A stretch of 64,000 bases of DNA from Chlamydomonas reinhardtii (GCF_000002595.2 NC_057006.1:6341512-6405511), one strand, 5' to 3'. Shown: positions 21,631-32,774, counted from the first letter of the stretch. Numbers and translations: made by a program. Notes: generated by a model not told the origin, from the sequence alone.

Positions 21631-22084
21631 GGAAAAGCGGGCTGAGCCCACGTGACATCTCCAGTCTGAGGCCGCAAGCAGGGGAGCCCCTGGCCGCAAG
21701 CGTCTACCTCATCTCCCGGGCATAGCCGGCGTCGGTTTGTGCAGGCACGGCCCGCCATGCGTCCAGCCACGTCCCGCTGCCAAGCACAAGCACGGCCAGC
21801 ACAGGACAACCAACAGCAGGAAAACCTCTAGCCAGAACACGGAGGTGGCGGGGGGTGAAGAGGGGGATGTCGGGTGGGTGGGGGAGGGGTGGCGGGCACG
21901 GGGGGCGGGTGGAGGGCCGACAAGATATGTGGTGCCCCTCGCACGGGAAAAGTGGGCTGCGCCCCCACGCCACGCCTCTGGTCTGAGGCTGCAAGCGTCT
22001 ACCTCATCTCCCGGACAAAGCCGGGGTCGGTTGCTCGGTTCGTACAGGCACGGCCCGCCATGCGTCCAGCCACGTCCCGCTGCC
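21629..22084. repeat. diverged direct duplication, spacing about 316 bp
   Basis: The segment at 21629-21782 recurs at 21945-22084. Both copies start GGGAAAAG, share GCAAGCGTCTACCTCATCTC and GCACGGCCCGCCATGCGTCC, and end ACGTCCCGCTGCCA. The first copy begins at the right-hand target duplication of the MITE. No coding potential is evident. It could be a dispersed repeat or a local tandem duplication. Confidence 0.8.
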
Positions 22085-22490
22085 AATCCAGGGGCCGAAG
22101 ATGCCTAGTTCTAGCGTTAAGGGGGCCTCGGGGCTCCCGCCCAACCCCCCCGGGAAAAGATACTTGGCCATGCGGGGACCGCATGCAGGGCCACGCGGCG
22201 AGAATGCACTCCCGGAACTGCCCAATCTTTCTTGGGGCCCGTTTCTTGCCGCTCCCCAAAGGTGCAAGCCCTTGTGCAAGCCCTGCTCTGCAGCACTGCA
22301 AGCGCATGTTGACGCTCTGGCAGTTCAGTACATTGCTCGTGCCTGCTCAAGGAGCTCAGCATGGCTTCCCCCAGCCCCCCCCCCCTGGCTCCTTCCTCGG
22401 CCTCGGAGGGAATGAGGGATGCAAGACACTGCATCCTTGGCTGGCCATGTTACCCAGCAACACGCAGGACTCAACGACCCAACGAAGAAC

Positions 22491-22495
22491 TTACA
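22491..22495 (-). terminator. possible TGTAA signal for FTRC on the minus strand
   Basis: This is the first minus-strand TGTAA downstream of the FTRC stop at 23151. If used, the FTRC 3' UTR would be about 660 nt and would run antisense through the whole small gene at 22703-23080. Confidence 0.35.
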
Positions 22496-22702
22496 ACTGT
22501 AGTATTCGAATATGGTGGGCGTGTTGCATTCTTCATTGGCTGCGACTTGAAGCATCAGTTGTCATCAGGCCCAGCATCGGCCATTATTACTTCATGGCAC
22601 ATGTACGACAATCGCCCGTGCCATGCATCCTAAACATCACTCACTCACTCACACACTCCCAAACAGTTAAACAAGAATATATGCAGCTCGCATGATGGAT
22701 TG

Positions 22703-23080
22703 ATGGCCGACCTCAAACAGACGACGCTATTAACCAACCAACACGCTAGCGCCCTGAACTCCACCGCGTCCGCACTCGAGGTAGACTCCTCAACAACTCG
22801 CACAGTCACACGTGTGCCTAAGTAGTACATGGTTGCGCTAGCTACCAAAATTGGCCCTTGCACCGACCGCCCGTTGCTCTGTGCACCACCGTGCCCCAAA
22901 CATCCACAGGCCTCCGTGGCACCACTTGAAGCCGCCGCTGCCAAGCTGGTCGATGCCGGGCGCTCCCTGGTGGAGCGCCAGCACCGCACTTCCATCCTAG
23001 CAGCCGACGTCAAGCAACTGCGGTCTCTGTGCGAGCGACTCGCCAAAGCGCTCCCGGGCGAGCGCGGCACCACCCGTTAG
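22703..23080 (+). CDS. small two-exon gene, 82-aa helical protein of unknown function
   Basis: Exons 22703-22780 and 22910-23080 join in phase (GAG|GTAGAC donor, CCACAG acceptor, 129-nt intron). The product begins MADLKQTTLLTNQHASAL and ends LPGERGTTR. It is almost free of Gly and Pro in the middle, rich in Ala, Leu, Glu, Arg and Gln, and predicted by eye to be one or two long helices (KLVDAGRSLVERQHRTSI, DVKQLRSLCERLAKAL), as in small coiled-coil subunits of larger complexes. I do not recognise the family. Support comes from the clean splice pair, the phase match and a TGTAA 24 bp after the stop. It converges on FTRC with only 70 bp between stop codons. Confidence 0.6.
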
Positions 23081-23103
23081 ACGGGGCACGGCCACAGCAC
23101 TAC

Positions 23104-23108
23104 TGTAA
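23104..23108 (+). terminator. TGTAA polyadenylation signal of the small helical-protein gene
   Basis: TGTAA lies 24 bp after the stop codon at 23080. This gives a very short 3' UTR ending before or within the FTRC last exon on the other strand (stop at 23151). Confidence 0.5.
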
Positions 23109-23150
23109 ACGCCTGTGCCCGCCCCAGCCTCCTGCGTCCGCGCCCAGCTA

Positions 23151-23950
23151 TTATTGCATGCCGGTGATCCCAGACTTCAGCTCGTCCATGGTGATCGTCT
23201 GCTCCCGCCCAGCGAAGTCGTTGTCCTCCGTGAGGAACAGCATGCAGTGGCACTCCTGTGTCGCGACAGCGAAATGCAGGCAGTGACTGGACTGTCAGCC
23301 GCAAAATACACCTTGACAATTGCTGTTGCACATTCATAGCACATGCACTGCGTCCAGGGCGCGTGTGAACGGAAAGCAGTGAACGGAATGAGCGATGCAC
23401 TTGCCTTGCGCTCGCGCATGGGCACGCAGGGGCAGTTCCAGTAGCCCTGAGCAGCCTCAGCCTCCTTATCGTCGTAGTGGCGGCAAGGGCACAGCGCAGC
23501 GCCGAGCGTGTCTTTGTGCTCAGCAAGCCCCTGAATGACCACAGCGGTCACCGACTTGTCCACGCAGAAGTAGGTGCCGGAGCTGCGAGCACAAGAGAAC
23601 GCCGTCGCGATGTCAGCGACCTTGCTGCAGCGCACATTTCGCGACCCACCCACACGTTTCTCGACCCTGGCACACCGTTCCCCGCGGACCACAGCTCTCA
23701 CCGCTTGGCGTACTGCTCCGAGAACTTGCGCATAATCTCCAGGTTCTTGCTCTCAGTGATGGGCTCTGAAACACCGGCACGCCAACAACTTTCGTCAGTG
23801 ACTTGCGGACGCCGTCGCAGTCTCCGAGCGCTAAATGAGAATGTTATTTACGCACTCACCAGCGGTAGCGCGAACGACGACAGCGCAGCGGCGCGAGGCG
23901 CGACCGCTGGAAGCAGTCGCGCGGACAGAGGAAGCAGCGCGCAGGGCCAT
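23151..23950 (-). CDS. FTRC: ferredoxin-thioredoxin reductase, catalytic (beta) subunit, plastid
   Basis: The 4Fe-4S subunit passes electrons from photosynthetic ferredoxin to the disulfide of thioredoxins, which switch on Calvin-cycle enzymes in light. Four exons (23950-23860, 23765-23702, 23582-23405, 23255-23151) give 145 aa. The first 30 residues (MALRAASSVRATASSGRASR) are a typical chloroplast transit peptide. All family cysteines are visible: YFCVDKS, ALCPCRHYDD, YWNCPCVPMRERK and ECHCMLFL, i.e. the CPC...CPC...CHC cluster and active-site pattern. The intron after PMRERK has a GC donor (AAG|GCAAGT); reading on without it would shift frame and lose the CHC motif. The gene converges with the small gene at 22703-23080. 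Confidence 0.97.
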
Positions 23951-24806
23951 TGCTATGCTGATAGAATAAGAACTTTAGGTCTCGCAAATTCACTGAGTTT
24001 AACACGATGCAGGTTTGCTCGCAGTTTTCTTGTGCGAAGCCGATCGGATGAGCTGGCGTGCCATCCCGACTCGCAACCATCCGGGTGCACCACGGTGTTC
24101 TAGTGTGTCTACTTATGCCTGTCGCGGTGAGACACTAGATTGCAAGGGTGTTGTGGGGTGTCAAGGCACGTGTCAAGGGACGGGGCAGGCGTCCGGGGCC
24201 CCCTTGAGAGCGTGTGCGTGTGCACCCAGTCGTGCACCCAGTGGCGTGCCGCAAAACGGAACTTGTGGCCTCCGGACTCCAAACTCTATTATGTAGTGCA
24301 CGCGGAGCTCAGTTAACCTGCTGCAATTTCCTACGTGCTAATCGGGGGGGCGGGGTCACCCCGTCGTTTTTCGAGGCGTGGCAAGGTGAGCTCCTCTGGG
24401 CGCGACCGTGATATGGAGGAGAGCGCTGACGTGGTTATACAAGTTTGTAGGTGGAGGAATTGGGTGCTGCGCCGGGAGCCTGATGGTGGGGACGATGGGG
24501 CGATGGGGAAGTCCGGCGCCGTGTCGGTATCGAACCACTTGGGGAACCATATCTTCCCGACTCCATTACTTTTCACATAACAAGTTAGTGTTGGTTTGTG
24601 GACAAAGTGCAAACGCCACGAGAGGGCTGAGCGAGCACTTACATCTTGGGCCAACCCGGCCTCGGCGTGGCAGAGCCTCTTTACAACCTTAATACTAAAT
24701 TCAAGCGAAGCTCACGTAGCCACTAGAAGGAGCTGAGCTGCAGCGGCTTGCGCGGAGTGTAGCCGGGCCAAATCGTTTTTCTGCAGCTAGCTAGCGGCCG
24801 GCGAGG
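23951..24806. promoter_or_regulatory. divergent intergenic region, FTRC / SLU7
   Basis: 856 bp between two start codons facing away from each other hold both promoters and 5' UTRs. I see no supported gene. The short frames near 24330-24690 lack family resemblance and splice partners. Confidence 0.4.
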
Positions 24807-27800
24807 ATGTTCAAGACGGGTGATGAGTGAGTCGGTCGTGAATTGCCTGAGGGGTGCAACGGTCAGGCCCTGTCCTCCGCAACGTGGGTTGTACCCGCTC
24901 TGGCCCGTGCTGACATCGCCGTCCCCCCTTTCGCAGATGGCGTCGCCAGAAGGAGCTGGAGGAGGCCCGAAAGGCCGGTCTGGCTCCAGCGGAAGTGGAT
25001 GAGAACGGCAAGGAGATTAACCCTCATATTCCCCAGTATATGGCCACGGCGCCCTGGTACCTGAACTCCGACAAGCCGACGCTGAAGCATCAGCGTAACT
25101 GGAACGATAAGGGTGGGGACTCAGACAAGTGGTACGACCGCGGCGCTAAGGTCTACCAGGCGACAAAGTGGCGCAAGGGCGCCTGCGAAAAGTGAGCAAT
25201 CGGGCGTGAGCGGCGGCTGGCAAGGAGGGGGGGCTGTACGGGTGGGTGTCGCTACGTTGGCGGCAGCACGCACCAGGCAGTTGCTTAGCTGTAAATCAGC
25301 ACAGGGCTTCCAAGCCGCAATTCATGGAGGGGGTGGCCAACAAGCTCAGGCCGCACCACCGCCTCCATCACCGCCAGGTCTTAGCCCGTGCCGCCTAGCC
25401 TGCATGCGCTTCCACACCTGCCGTGCCTTCACTGCGCTTCCCTCCCTCCTCTGGAACCTCTGCCTCTCCCTTCCTCGCGCCTTTAACCCTCTGTTCCGCC
25501 CCTCCCCGGCGCCCCTGGACCCTCCCGCCCCGCCCTGCAGCTGCGGCGCCATGTCGCACAAGACCAAGGACTGCCTGGAGCGGCCGCGCGGCAAGGGCGC
25601 CAAGTACACCAACAAGAATATTGCGGCGGACGAGAAGGTGGAGGACATCAAGCTGGTGGGCTTCGAGTCCAAGCGCGACCGCTGGAATGGCTACGACGCG
25701 CAGGACTATTCGCGCATCATGGACCGCTTCGAGCAGCTGGAGGAGATGCGCAAGGAGATCCGCAAGAAGGAGGAGGTGAGGCCGCGCCGGGGAGGGGGAG
25801 GGAGAGGGGGCAATCGGGTGCCCGGGACTGATGGATATATGCGAAGTGTCCAGGGGTGATCGCCTGGGGAGGAGCGGAGTGGGAGGGGCACGGAGGAGGG
25901 GGTCACGAGAGGAAATCCCAAAGTGCGGAGGGGAGCCGTACGGAGCCGGCCGGGAGGATTGGTATGGCGAGCCCAAGAGGGGAGCTACATTGTGTTGGAG
26001 CTGTCGTTCATGCTGTGCTTGGTCCAGTGCACGTGCTGAATCGAGTGCCGTGTCCCGCCCGACACTGCATCTGCAGCTGGACAAAATCCACAAGGGCGAG
26101 AAGGGCGCCAAGGAGGATGAGGTGGCGGAGGCGGGAGAGGAGGGCGGCGCCGCGGAGGAGGACGACGAGACCAAGATCAAGGACGATGAGGAGGCCGGTA
26201 CGTGCACGTGCGCATCTCATTGACGTAGGGGCTGGATTTATCGTGTGCCCCCACAGCCCCGCTGCCGTGCGTGTGCCCTGTCTGTGCAGCTTGCCTCGCA
26301 CAGGCCGCAGCCATAGCCCCCCTCGCAAAGCGCCTAAAATTCCTGTTCCGCGCCCGCACACACGCGTGTGCACCGTGCAGGCTTCGGTGAGGTGAAGAAG
26401 CGTGTGCGCACCACCGCGGGTGGCAGCACTGGCTCGGTGCGCAACCTGCGCATTCGTGAGGACATCGCCAAGTACCTGCTCAACCTGGACGTCAACTCCG
26501 CACACTACGACCCCAAGTCACGGTGCGTGCTGGGGAGTGGCGGGGAGAAGGGATGGGCCGCGGGCGTAAGGAGGGGCAGAGCTGGCCTCGGGCGTGTGCG
26601 GCGGCGATTGTGATGGTGGTGGTGATGCTGTGCTGGCCCCTACCGCGGGCGGCTGCCGGGGTTGGGCGCCTGGGGGATTCCTGGTCGCAGCCGCCCATCT
26701 GCAGTGTAGCGCACCCCTGGTCCCTGCACATGTTGCGTGTCCTCCGCCGTATCGCCACGCGGCATCCATGCCTCCCGACCCTCCATCACCATTCGTCATC
26801 ATGCTTACACCGTGCTTGTCCGCCCCGCGCCGCTGCCTGCTCCCCTGCAGCTCCATGCGCGAGGACCCGCAGCCCGACAAGCCCGCCGCGGAGAAGCTGT
26901 TCCACGGAGACAACTTCGTGCGCAGCGGCGGCGAGTACTCGGCGTGGCAGAGCCTCACCGTGCACTCCATCAACGCGCACGAGAAGGGCCTGGACGTGCA
27001 CATGCAGGTGCGGGCTGCAGGGCGGGCGACTGGGCGGGCGGGCGGCGGGTGGGGGTTTCGTGGGAGGGGCAGGGAGGGATGCCTGCGCTGCCTGAACGCG
27101 GTGCTCCATGTGCATGGCGTGTGGCGCTGATATGTATGATGTTAGTACAGGGTGTTCATTCACGGTACTCACACCCTATGTTGTGCTGTGGCATGTTGCC
27201 TGCAGGCCAACCCCTCGCTGGCCGAGATGCTGTACAAGCAGTTCAAGGAGAAGAAGGAGCAACTGGATGTGGGTGGGGAGGGGTGCGGCGGCGGGGGTGC
27301 GGGAAGGAGGGAGAAGCGCGCACAGCTGCTGGGCTCGAATACGACAGCTGGAGGGTTCATGGTGCAGCTTGCGACGCTGCAGGGGCTCGTCCTGCCAGGC
27401 CAGGCCATGACATCTGTGGCTGCGACAATCCCCGGATCATCCAACTCCCAAACCCAAACTTCCACTAAACACCGTCCGTACGATGCCTTGCGCGTTTCTC
27501 CCTCCCATTCCTTGCACGCACCCTTGCGCACCCTTTCACGGACCTTTACACGCCCACCCGCCATCCGCAGGGCAAGGACAAGGAGGACGTTGTGGCCAAG
27601 TACGGCAGCGCCGCCGCACCCGTGCCCGAGGACGTCAAGGCGCTGGCGGCCAGCGAGCGCTACGTCGAGTACGACCGCACGGGGCGGGTGGTCAAGGGCG
27701 TGGAGGTCAAGGCCAAGAGCCGCTACGAGGAGGACGTGCTCATCAACAACCACACGTGCGTGTGGGGCTCCTGGTGGCGCGACGGGCAGTGGGGCTTCGC

Positions 27801-28732
27801 CTGCTGCCACTCCACGGTCAAGAACAGCTACTGCACGGGCAAGGTGCGTGCGCCGCGCGGCGTGGGCTGGGTGGCGTGGGCAGGGTGGTGTGGTTTCGGT
27901 GTGTGCGTGTGGCATGAGGGCGGGTGCGCCAGTGGATACGAGGGGTGTGTGCGCAGCCACCAGAGGTCCCAGCACGTGAGCCGCCTCTCTTTTTGACCGC
28001 GACTGACACATTGCACGCCACGCCACCCGGTTTTGCCTGCCGTGTTTGCAGGCGGGTGAGAGCGCGGCGGCGCAGGTGGACGCGGCCATGCTTGCCAACA
28101 TGGAGGCGGCGGCGCGCGAGAAGGAGGCGGCGGACCTCAAGAAGCGCCAGGAGTCCAAGCTCAACGACTACAAGGGCTACAACACGGACGTGTGGGGCAG
28201 TGAGGGGCCGGACAAGGACCTGGACCCCAAGAAGGTGAGGGGCGGGCCGGGCGGCGGGCGGGGCATTGGGGCGGGCCAGGCTAAGCAGCGGGGCGGGGCG
28301 GCGAAACGGCGTTGCGCGGGATGACGAGGTGGTGCGGGCCCTGGGGAGGGGAATGGAGGCAGGGTAGCAGTGGGCGGCGCTGGCTGGCGCGGGGCGGGCT
28401 GTGGTCCAGCGTAGTGGGCGAGCACGTGTTTGCATGTATGATGACGTGGCATGGCCTGGCCTGTTGAAGCCCGCTACTCACAACACAACGCCTCCCCGCA
28501 ACACCGCGCTCCGTATTGCCATTAATAGGTGGACGCGGCGATGAAGAAGCTGGAGGAGCGCGAGAAGGCCGCCATGGAGGGCGACAAGTCCAAGCGCAAG
28601 TACAACAGCCTGGAGGGGGCGGGCGGCGAGCACGTGACGCCGGAGGAGATGGAGGCCTACCGCATCAAGAAGAGCCGCGGGGATGACCCTGTGGCAAAGG
28701 GCGCGGGCACTGACGGATACGACCTCTTGTAG
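24807..28732 (+). CDS. SLU7: pre-mRNA splicing factor SLU7
   Basis: SLU7 acts in the second catalytic step of splicing, helping choose the 3' splice site. Ten exons give 550 aa: 24807-24826, 24937-25191, 25541-25775, 26077-26197, 26381-26522, 26851-27007, 27206-27268, 27571-27843, 28052-28234, 28529-28732, all GT-AG and in phase. The first coding exon is only 20 nt (MFKTGDE). Conserved blocks are [26 protein letters not shown], the CCHC zinc knuckle C-x2-C-x4-H-x4-C at residues about 90-103 (split by the exon 2-3 junction), [34 protein letters not shown]-like [28 protein letters not shown] and [13 protein letters not shown]. The C terminus ends GYDLL. Length matches the family. No TGTAA was found in the next kilobase. 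Confidence 0.97.
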
Positions 28733-30159
28733 GGGTCTGCTGCGAGGGCCGCCTGGACTGGATTGATTTAGATTGATGCAGACGGGATGGGGATCAGACG
28801 GGATGGGGCACGCTCTTACCTCAAGTTTGAGAGGGCGGCATGGGGCATGTGCTGGTAAGTATGGGTAGGGTAGGGCGCTGTGCAAGCGGTGGCGGTAGTG
28901 TGGTGGACAGATTGCACCGGTGGCGAGGCGGGTTACAGGCAGTCACTCCGCTGGTAGGGTGTGTGCCCACAACCTGTACAGTACAGCGACTAAAATTAGG
29001 TGCCTGGCAAGAGGTTGAAATGAAGCTGGGCTGTCTTTTGAGGTGGGGGCTTGGTGGGACTGGCTTGACAGCTGACGACATGGTTGCAGTCAGGCTGCGG
29101 CGACGCAGGCACTAGCGTGTTTGGACTGGACACGGTTGGTTGACACCGTGGCCATGCTGCTTTGGCGTGCGCCCACGCACACAAACTCAACAACAATAAG
29201 GAACTCAATTTTGTGCAGGTCGGATGTCTGGATGTCTGTGTTGTGTGGTGACGTATGTGGACTGGCTCAGACTGACTTCGAGGGACGTGGGCTGGCACTG
29301 GGTGGAGGCACGGGCCATGGGTGTGATGGGCTCTGGGCCTGCACGCTTGCTGTTGTTGTTGTACGTGGTTACAAGGTAATTCACGCAACGCGCTTTCCTG
29401 CCCTTGTCGAAATCGACTGCGGCCTGCCCCGAGGGCCGGAGAAGGCGGGTTCAGGCGGGTTATGATGGAACATGGCAAGGGGCAGGAAAGCGTAGTCCCG
29501 ATGTTCAGGCGGGTTCAGGCGGGTTAGGTGGGACGTGAGGCTAGATAGCATGTGCACGTATGAAGCCGTGGTTAGGGCGGTGAGGGATGCACCAGGCGTG
29601 TCCTGATGAATTCTGATTTCTGATACATTTGTGGGAGTCAAGAGGAGACAATGCAAGCGTGCAGGCGCGTGCAAGCAAGCAGACATGGAGCCCCTTCTCT
29701 CCGTGCTCCCGCATATCGTGACCCATCCAAGGTCATCTCTGCTCCTAGCCCAGCCAAGCAAGGCAGCAACTCCGCGTGACCGGGTACACTTCCACACAGC
29801 AGGCCGAAGCCACTCGAGCTTAAGGATGCGGATGTTACAGAGGGGACAGTCCCAGCTCCCGAAGACGCCGAGCCATCACATGCTATCAGGGCCCAACCCC
29901 GACTTTGCTGCAAACCCTCCCGCGGGCAAAGTCCGTGTGACTCCGCGCACAGTGAGTCCTAGCCAAGCCTCAACCCGCCAGAGCCCCACCGCTGTGCCTC
30001 AACGCCACAAGCCTAGGCACAGGAGTGCCGGGAAACGTCTAGGCCGCAGGACACACGCACAGCGCACGCACTAACCAGGGCGCAAGCGTCCAGGTACTAG
30101 AACGGTCGCCCACACGTGCATCCTGCCCACACACAGAGCCACCAACCACGCACAACCTC
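28733..30159. other. spacer downstream of SLU7 up to the LINE
   Basis: It holds the SLU7 3' UTR and probably the 3' tail of the minus-strand LINE that follows. A short GGTTCAGGCGGGTT repeat occurs several times at about 29450-29530. Open frames here are short and without family resemblance. Confidence 0.4.
29445..29532. repeat. degenerate GGTTCAGGCGG tandem
   Basis: GCGGGTTCAGGCGGGTTA at about 29447 and again twice at about 29501-29527, separated by unique sequence. A minor low-complexity repeat. Confidence 0.5.
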
Positions 30160-31980
30160 TCACGGCGAGGGGGGCGGGGAATCAGCGTCATACGGCAAGC
30201 GCAAAACCATGCCGTCACCAACAGCCCGAGATATGAAGGGATGCGCAAACGGCACAGCGTCCCAACCCTTTGGCCTGATACCCAAAGTCACAAACGTCTG
30301 GAGACGACCCCAGAAGTCAGCTACGACGGCAAGTCCAATGCTCAGCACCCGGGCCGACGGCAGCTTCGCTCGCGCCGCCAACCCGGCCATAACCACACGC
30401 TGCCGACCAAAGTCCAGGGCAGACATAGCAGCGAGACACACCACATCCCACACAGGTGGCGCAAGCCCCGCAGGCGGGCGCACTAACCACAACTCCTCAC
30501 GAGAGAAGGCACTTAGAGCCTCCTCCGGCAGGAAACCCATAGCCATCCCCATACTTTCCCGCAGTGACAGCGCAACAGTGCAGTCCCAAAACCAGTGACG
30601 CCGGTCTCCATCCTGCATGTCCACCCCACACGCCCAACACGGGTCAACAGTAACGCCTCGCGCCCGCTCGCTAGCATGCCGTGGAAACGCCCAGCAAGCG
30701 TTGGCGGCCACACGCCACAGTGCTTCCTTATGATGATTCTCCCATTTCAGCGACCACAAGCGGGCCAAGGTGCACACGAAGGCCCCCGCCGCCAGGGCAG
30801 CCCCCACCCCCGACACACCCGCATCGCACACATACTGCAAATGCTTAGCCTTCAGGGCGGCTAACTGTGGAGCCATTTGTAGCACGGTCCCCGCCTTCAC
30901 CGTGTAGGCAGTGAGCAGGATGGGCGGCCCCCCGCACTGCAACCATCCAAGTCCCCGCACCACCCGTTGCACCGACTCCGCCGTAGCACTCACGACGTCG
31001 GCCACCGGGAGCGGCAGCGCGGCGGCAGGCCCCCGAGCCAGCTGGGCCGCACGCGCGGCGGCAGCCCAGCCAGCGGGAAGAAGGGCCACCGCCGCCGCAA
31101 ACCGGTCGGCCGCCTCTTGAGGCGACGCCGGCCCCGGCAGGGGCGACGGCAGGCGTGCCCGCGTGCTCCAGTGCAGCACCCGCCTCCACACAGCAGTCAC
31201 ATACATATCCCCACACGCTTCACCAGACCGGGAGCCCTCCGCCCAAGGGCTTGTCAATGCCTGCCGCAGTTCGTTCAGGCCGTCATGCGCTGCAACCAGC
31301 TGGCCCACACACGCCAGTCCCGGCAGAGCGAACAAATCCGCGAAAGCCAATTCCCACGTGCGGCCGTCCACACACAGCGCCGGGTTAGCCCACAACGGCA
31401 CATGACTCACCCACGCGCCCGGCTCGGGCGGCGCCACAAGAGTCACCGCGGGCAATGCAGTCATGGCTTTCAGCAGGCGCGCAAACGGCTTGCCCGACGG
31501 GGTGAGCGGCTTATTCAGCACACGGTCCGCGGCCCCCCGCACCAAGAAACGCAGGGGCGTTGCCGCCGGGTGCACCTGGCGCAGCCACGCCGCCGCGACC
31601 CGGGTCCACGGGGGCACGTACGGCAGCAGACCACACACACCCAACACACACCGGACCGCGAGACCGGCTTGCCGCGCTTTCACATGCGGCACCAGCGGCA
31701 ACAGGCCCGCCCCCCCACCGCCGGAGGCAGTTGCATAAGGTCAATGGAGAGGCCAACCGGGCGTGCATGTGGGCTGGCATCAAACTGGGCCGGCGACAGT
31801 CGCCGATCCACCACCGCCGCCACCCTGGCTAGCAGCCGGTCCACAACGCACAGTTGGGGAAGACCCGCAAATTCCAAATGATACAGGACCTTGCCCAAAG
31901 CATAAGCCGACGCCGCGGCCGCCCGACCAAACATGGACACGGGCATGCGCGCGATTAAGACGCCATGTTTTACAGGACCA
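30160..31980 (-). mobile_element. 5'-truncated L1-like LINE, C-terminal part of the reverse-transcriptase ORF
   Basis: On the minus strand, a 513-codon frame (31701-30160) and an upstream frame (about 31980-31680) give the region after the reverse-transcriptase domain of a non-LTR element. Marks are MFGRAAAASAYALGKVLYH at the start and a zf-RVT-type segment (ENHHKEALWRVAANACWAFP, then CWACG, and HWFWDC). The two frames are linked through a run of seven C at 31710-31716, where a one-base slip (or a sequencing error) would join them; otherwise there is no stop for about 600 codons. The endonuclease and RT core are missing, as usual for 5'-truncated LINE insertions. A diverged relative lies at 47420-48850. 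I could not define target duplications or a poly(A) tail. Confidence 0.8.
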
Positions 31981-32774
31981 ACTCACCAAAGGCCCATGTG
32001 CTCCAGAGCCCGCATCGTGCGGGACCAACCGGGCAGCAACCGCCGGCTCTTGTAGCTTGCTACGCGACGTGACGTGCAACGAACACTTCATGCAGCTATT
32101 GGTATCAAGGGTGAATTAAACTGGCCAGCACATGTCAGCTAGGGGGCTCGCGATGTCCGCTACATCGCGGGTGCCCGCCCGCCACCAAGCGTAGAAACGC
32201 TGATGCTAAATTTGTTCATACAGTTTCAACCCAATAACTCGATAGAGCCCGCGCAGACAATGCAGCACGATTTGCGTGCGACGGGTTTTTTTGTGTCCGA
32301 TGCTTCCTGCCTGCCTTCCTCAGTTAAAAATACTACTTGATAACAGTTTCATCGTGGGCCTTCCGAGATGCTTCGATGCTCCTCTCGGAACCCTTCTGCG
32401 ATGGGGCTCCATGCAGCCCTTGCCGTACAGCTGTTTCGTGGAAAGCTCGCTCGCTACACTACAAAGCCTTTATATAATAGCATTACCACAGTACTTGAGA
32501 TTATCAGGAGAAGGGGCGAGAATAGGGGCCCTTCGCAACAAGTCGGCGACTTACAGTTTCGGGCTGTACCACACTTTGACCACACTGAAGCACTGTGGTG
32601 CCCCCTGTCCACACTGTGGTGCCCCCCTGACCACACTGTGGTGCGCCCCCCCCCTCACCCACCCACCCACCCACTCACCCACCCAACCCCCCAGCTACCC
32701 CACTCCACCCCACCCCGTCTTTCCCAGCCCAGCCCACACACACTTGTGCTTTTGGACACATACACGCATTCCCC
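31981..32774. other. spacer and promoter region of the ankyrin-type gene
   Basis: Between the LINE's truncated end and the ATG at 32775. It contains the CACTGTGG repeats at 32569-32646 and a C-rich CCCA-type tract from about 32647 to 32710. The open frame at 32276-32815 has no recognisable domain. Confidence 0.4.
32569..32646. repeat. 21-22-bp tandem repeats with CCACA/TGTGG palindromes
   Basis: CACTGTGGTG occurs at 32591, 32613 and 32635, each preceded (except the first) by CCA to make the near-palindrome CCACACTGTGG. Two weaker CCACACT units lie just upstream. The array ends about 130 bp before the ATG of the ankyrin-type gene. Confidence 0.7.

Larger units (their letters stand above)
20780..22702. 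other. 1.9-kb repeat-rich spacer
   Basis: The left end holds the 3' UTR of the HMG/histone-fold gene (TGTAA at 21185-21189). Then come a 250-bp hAT-like MITE (21373-21622) and a diverged direct duplication (21629-22084). From about 22090 to 22700 I see no gene. The long open frame at 21874-22695 has neither family resemblance nor splice support. A short ACTC tandem lies at about 22636-22655. Confidence 0.5.

Noticed and set aside
21874-22695. 273-codon plus-strand frame in the repeat-rich spacer
   Set aside because: It crosses the duplicated repeat and has no domain or splice support; translation looks random.
24520-24560. Minus-strand GTGGTTCGATACC resembling a T-loop
   Set aside because: No pairing stem and no cloverleaf in the surrounding 80 bp.
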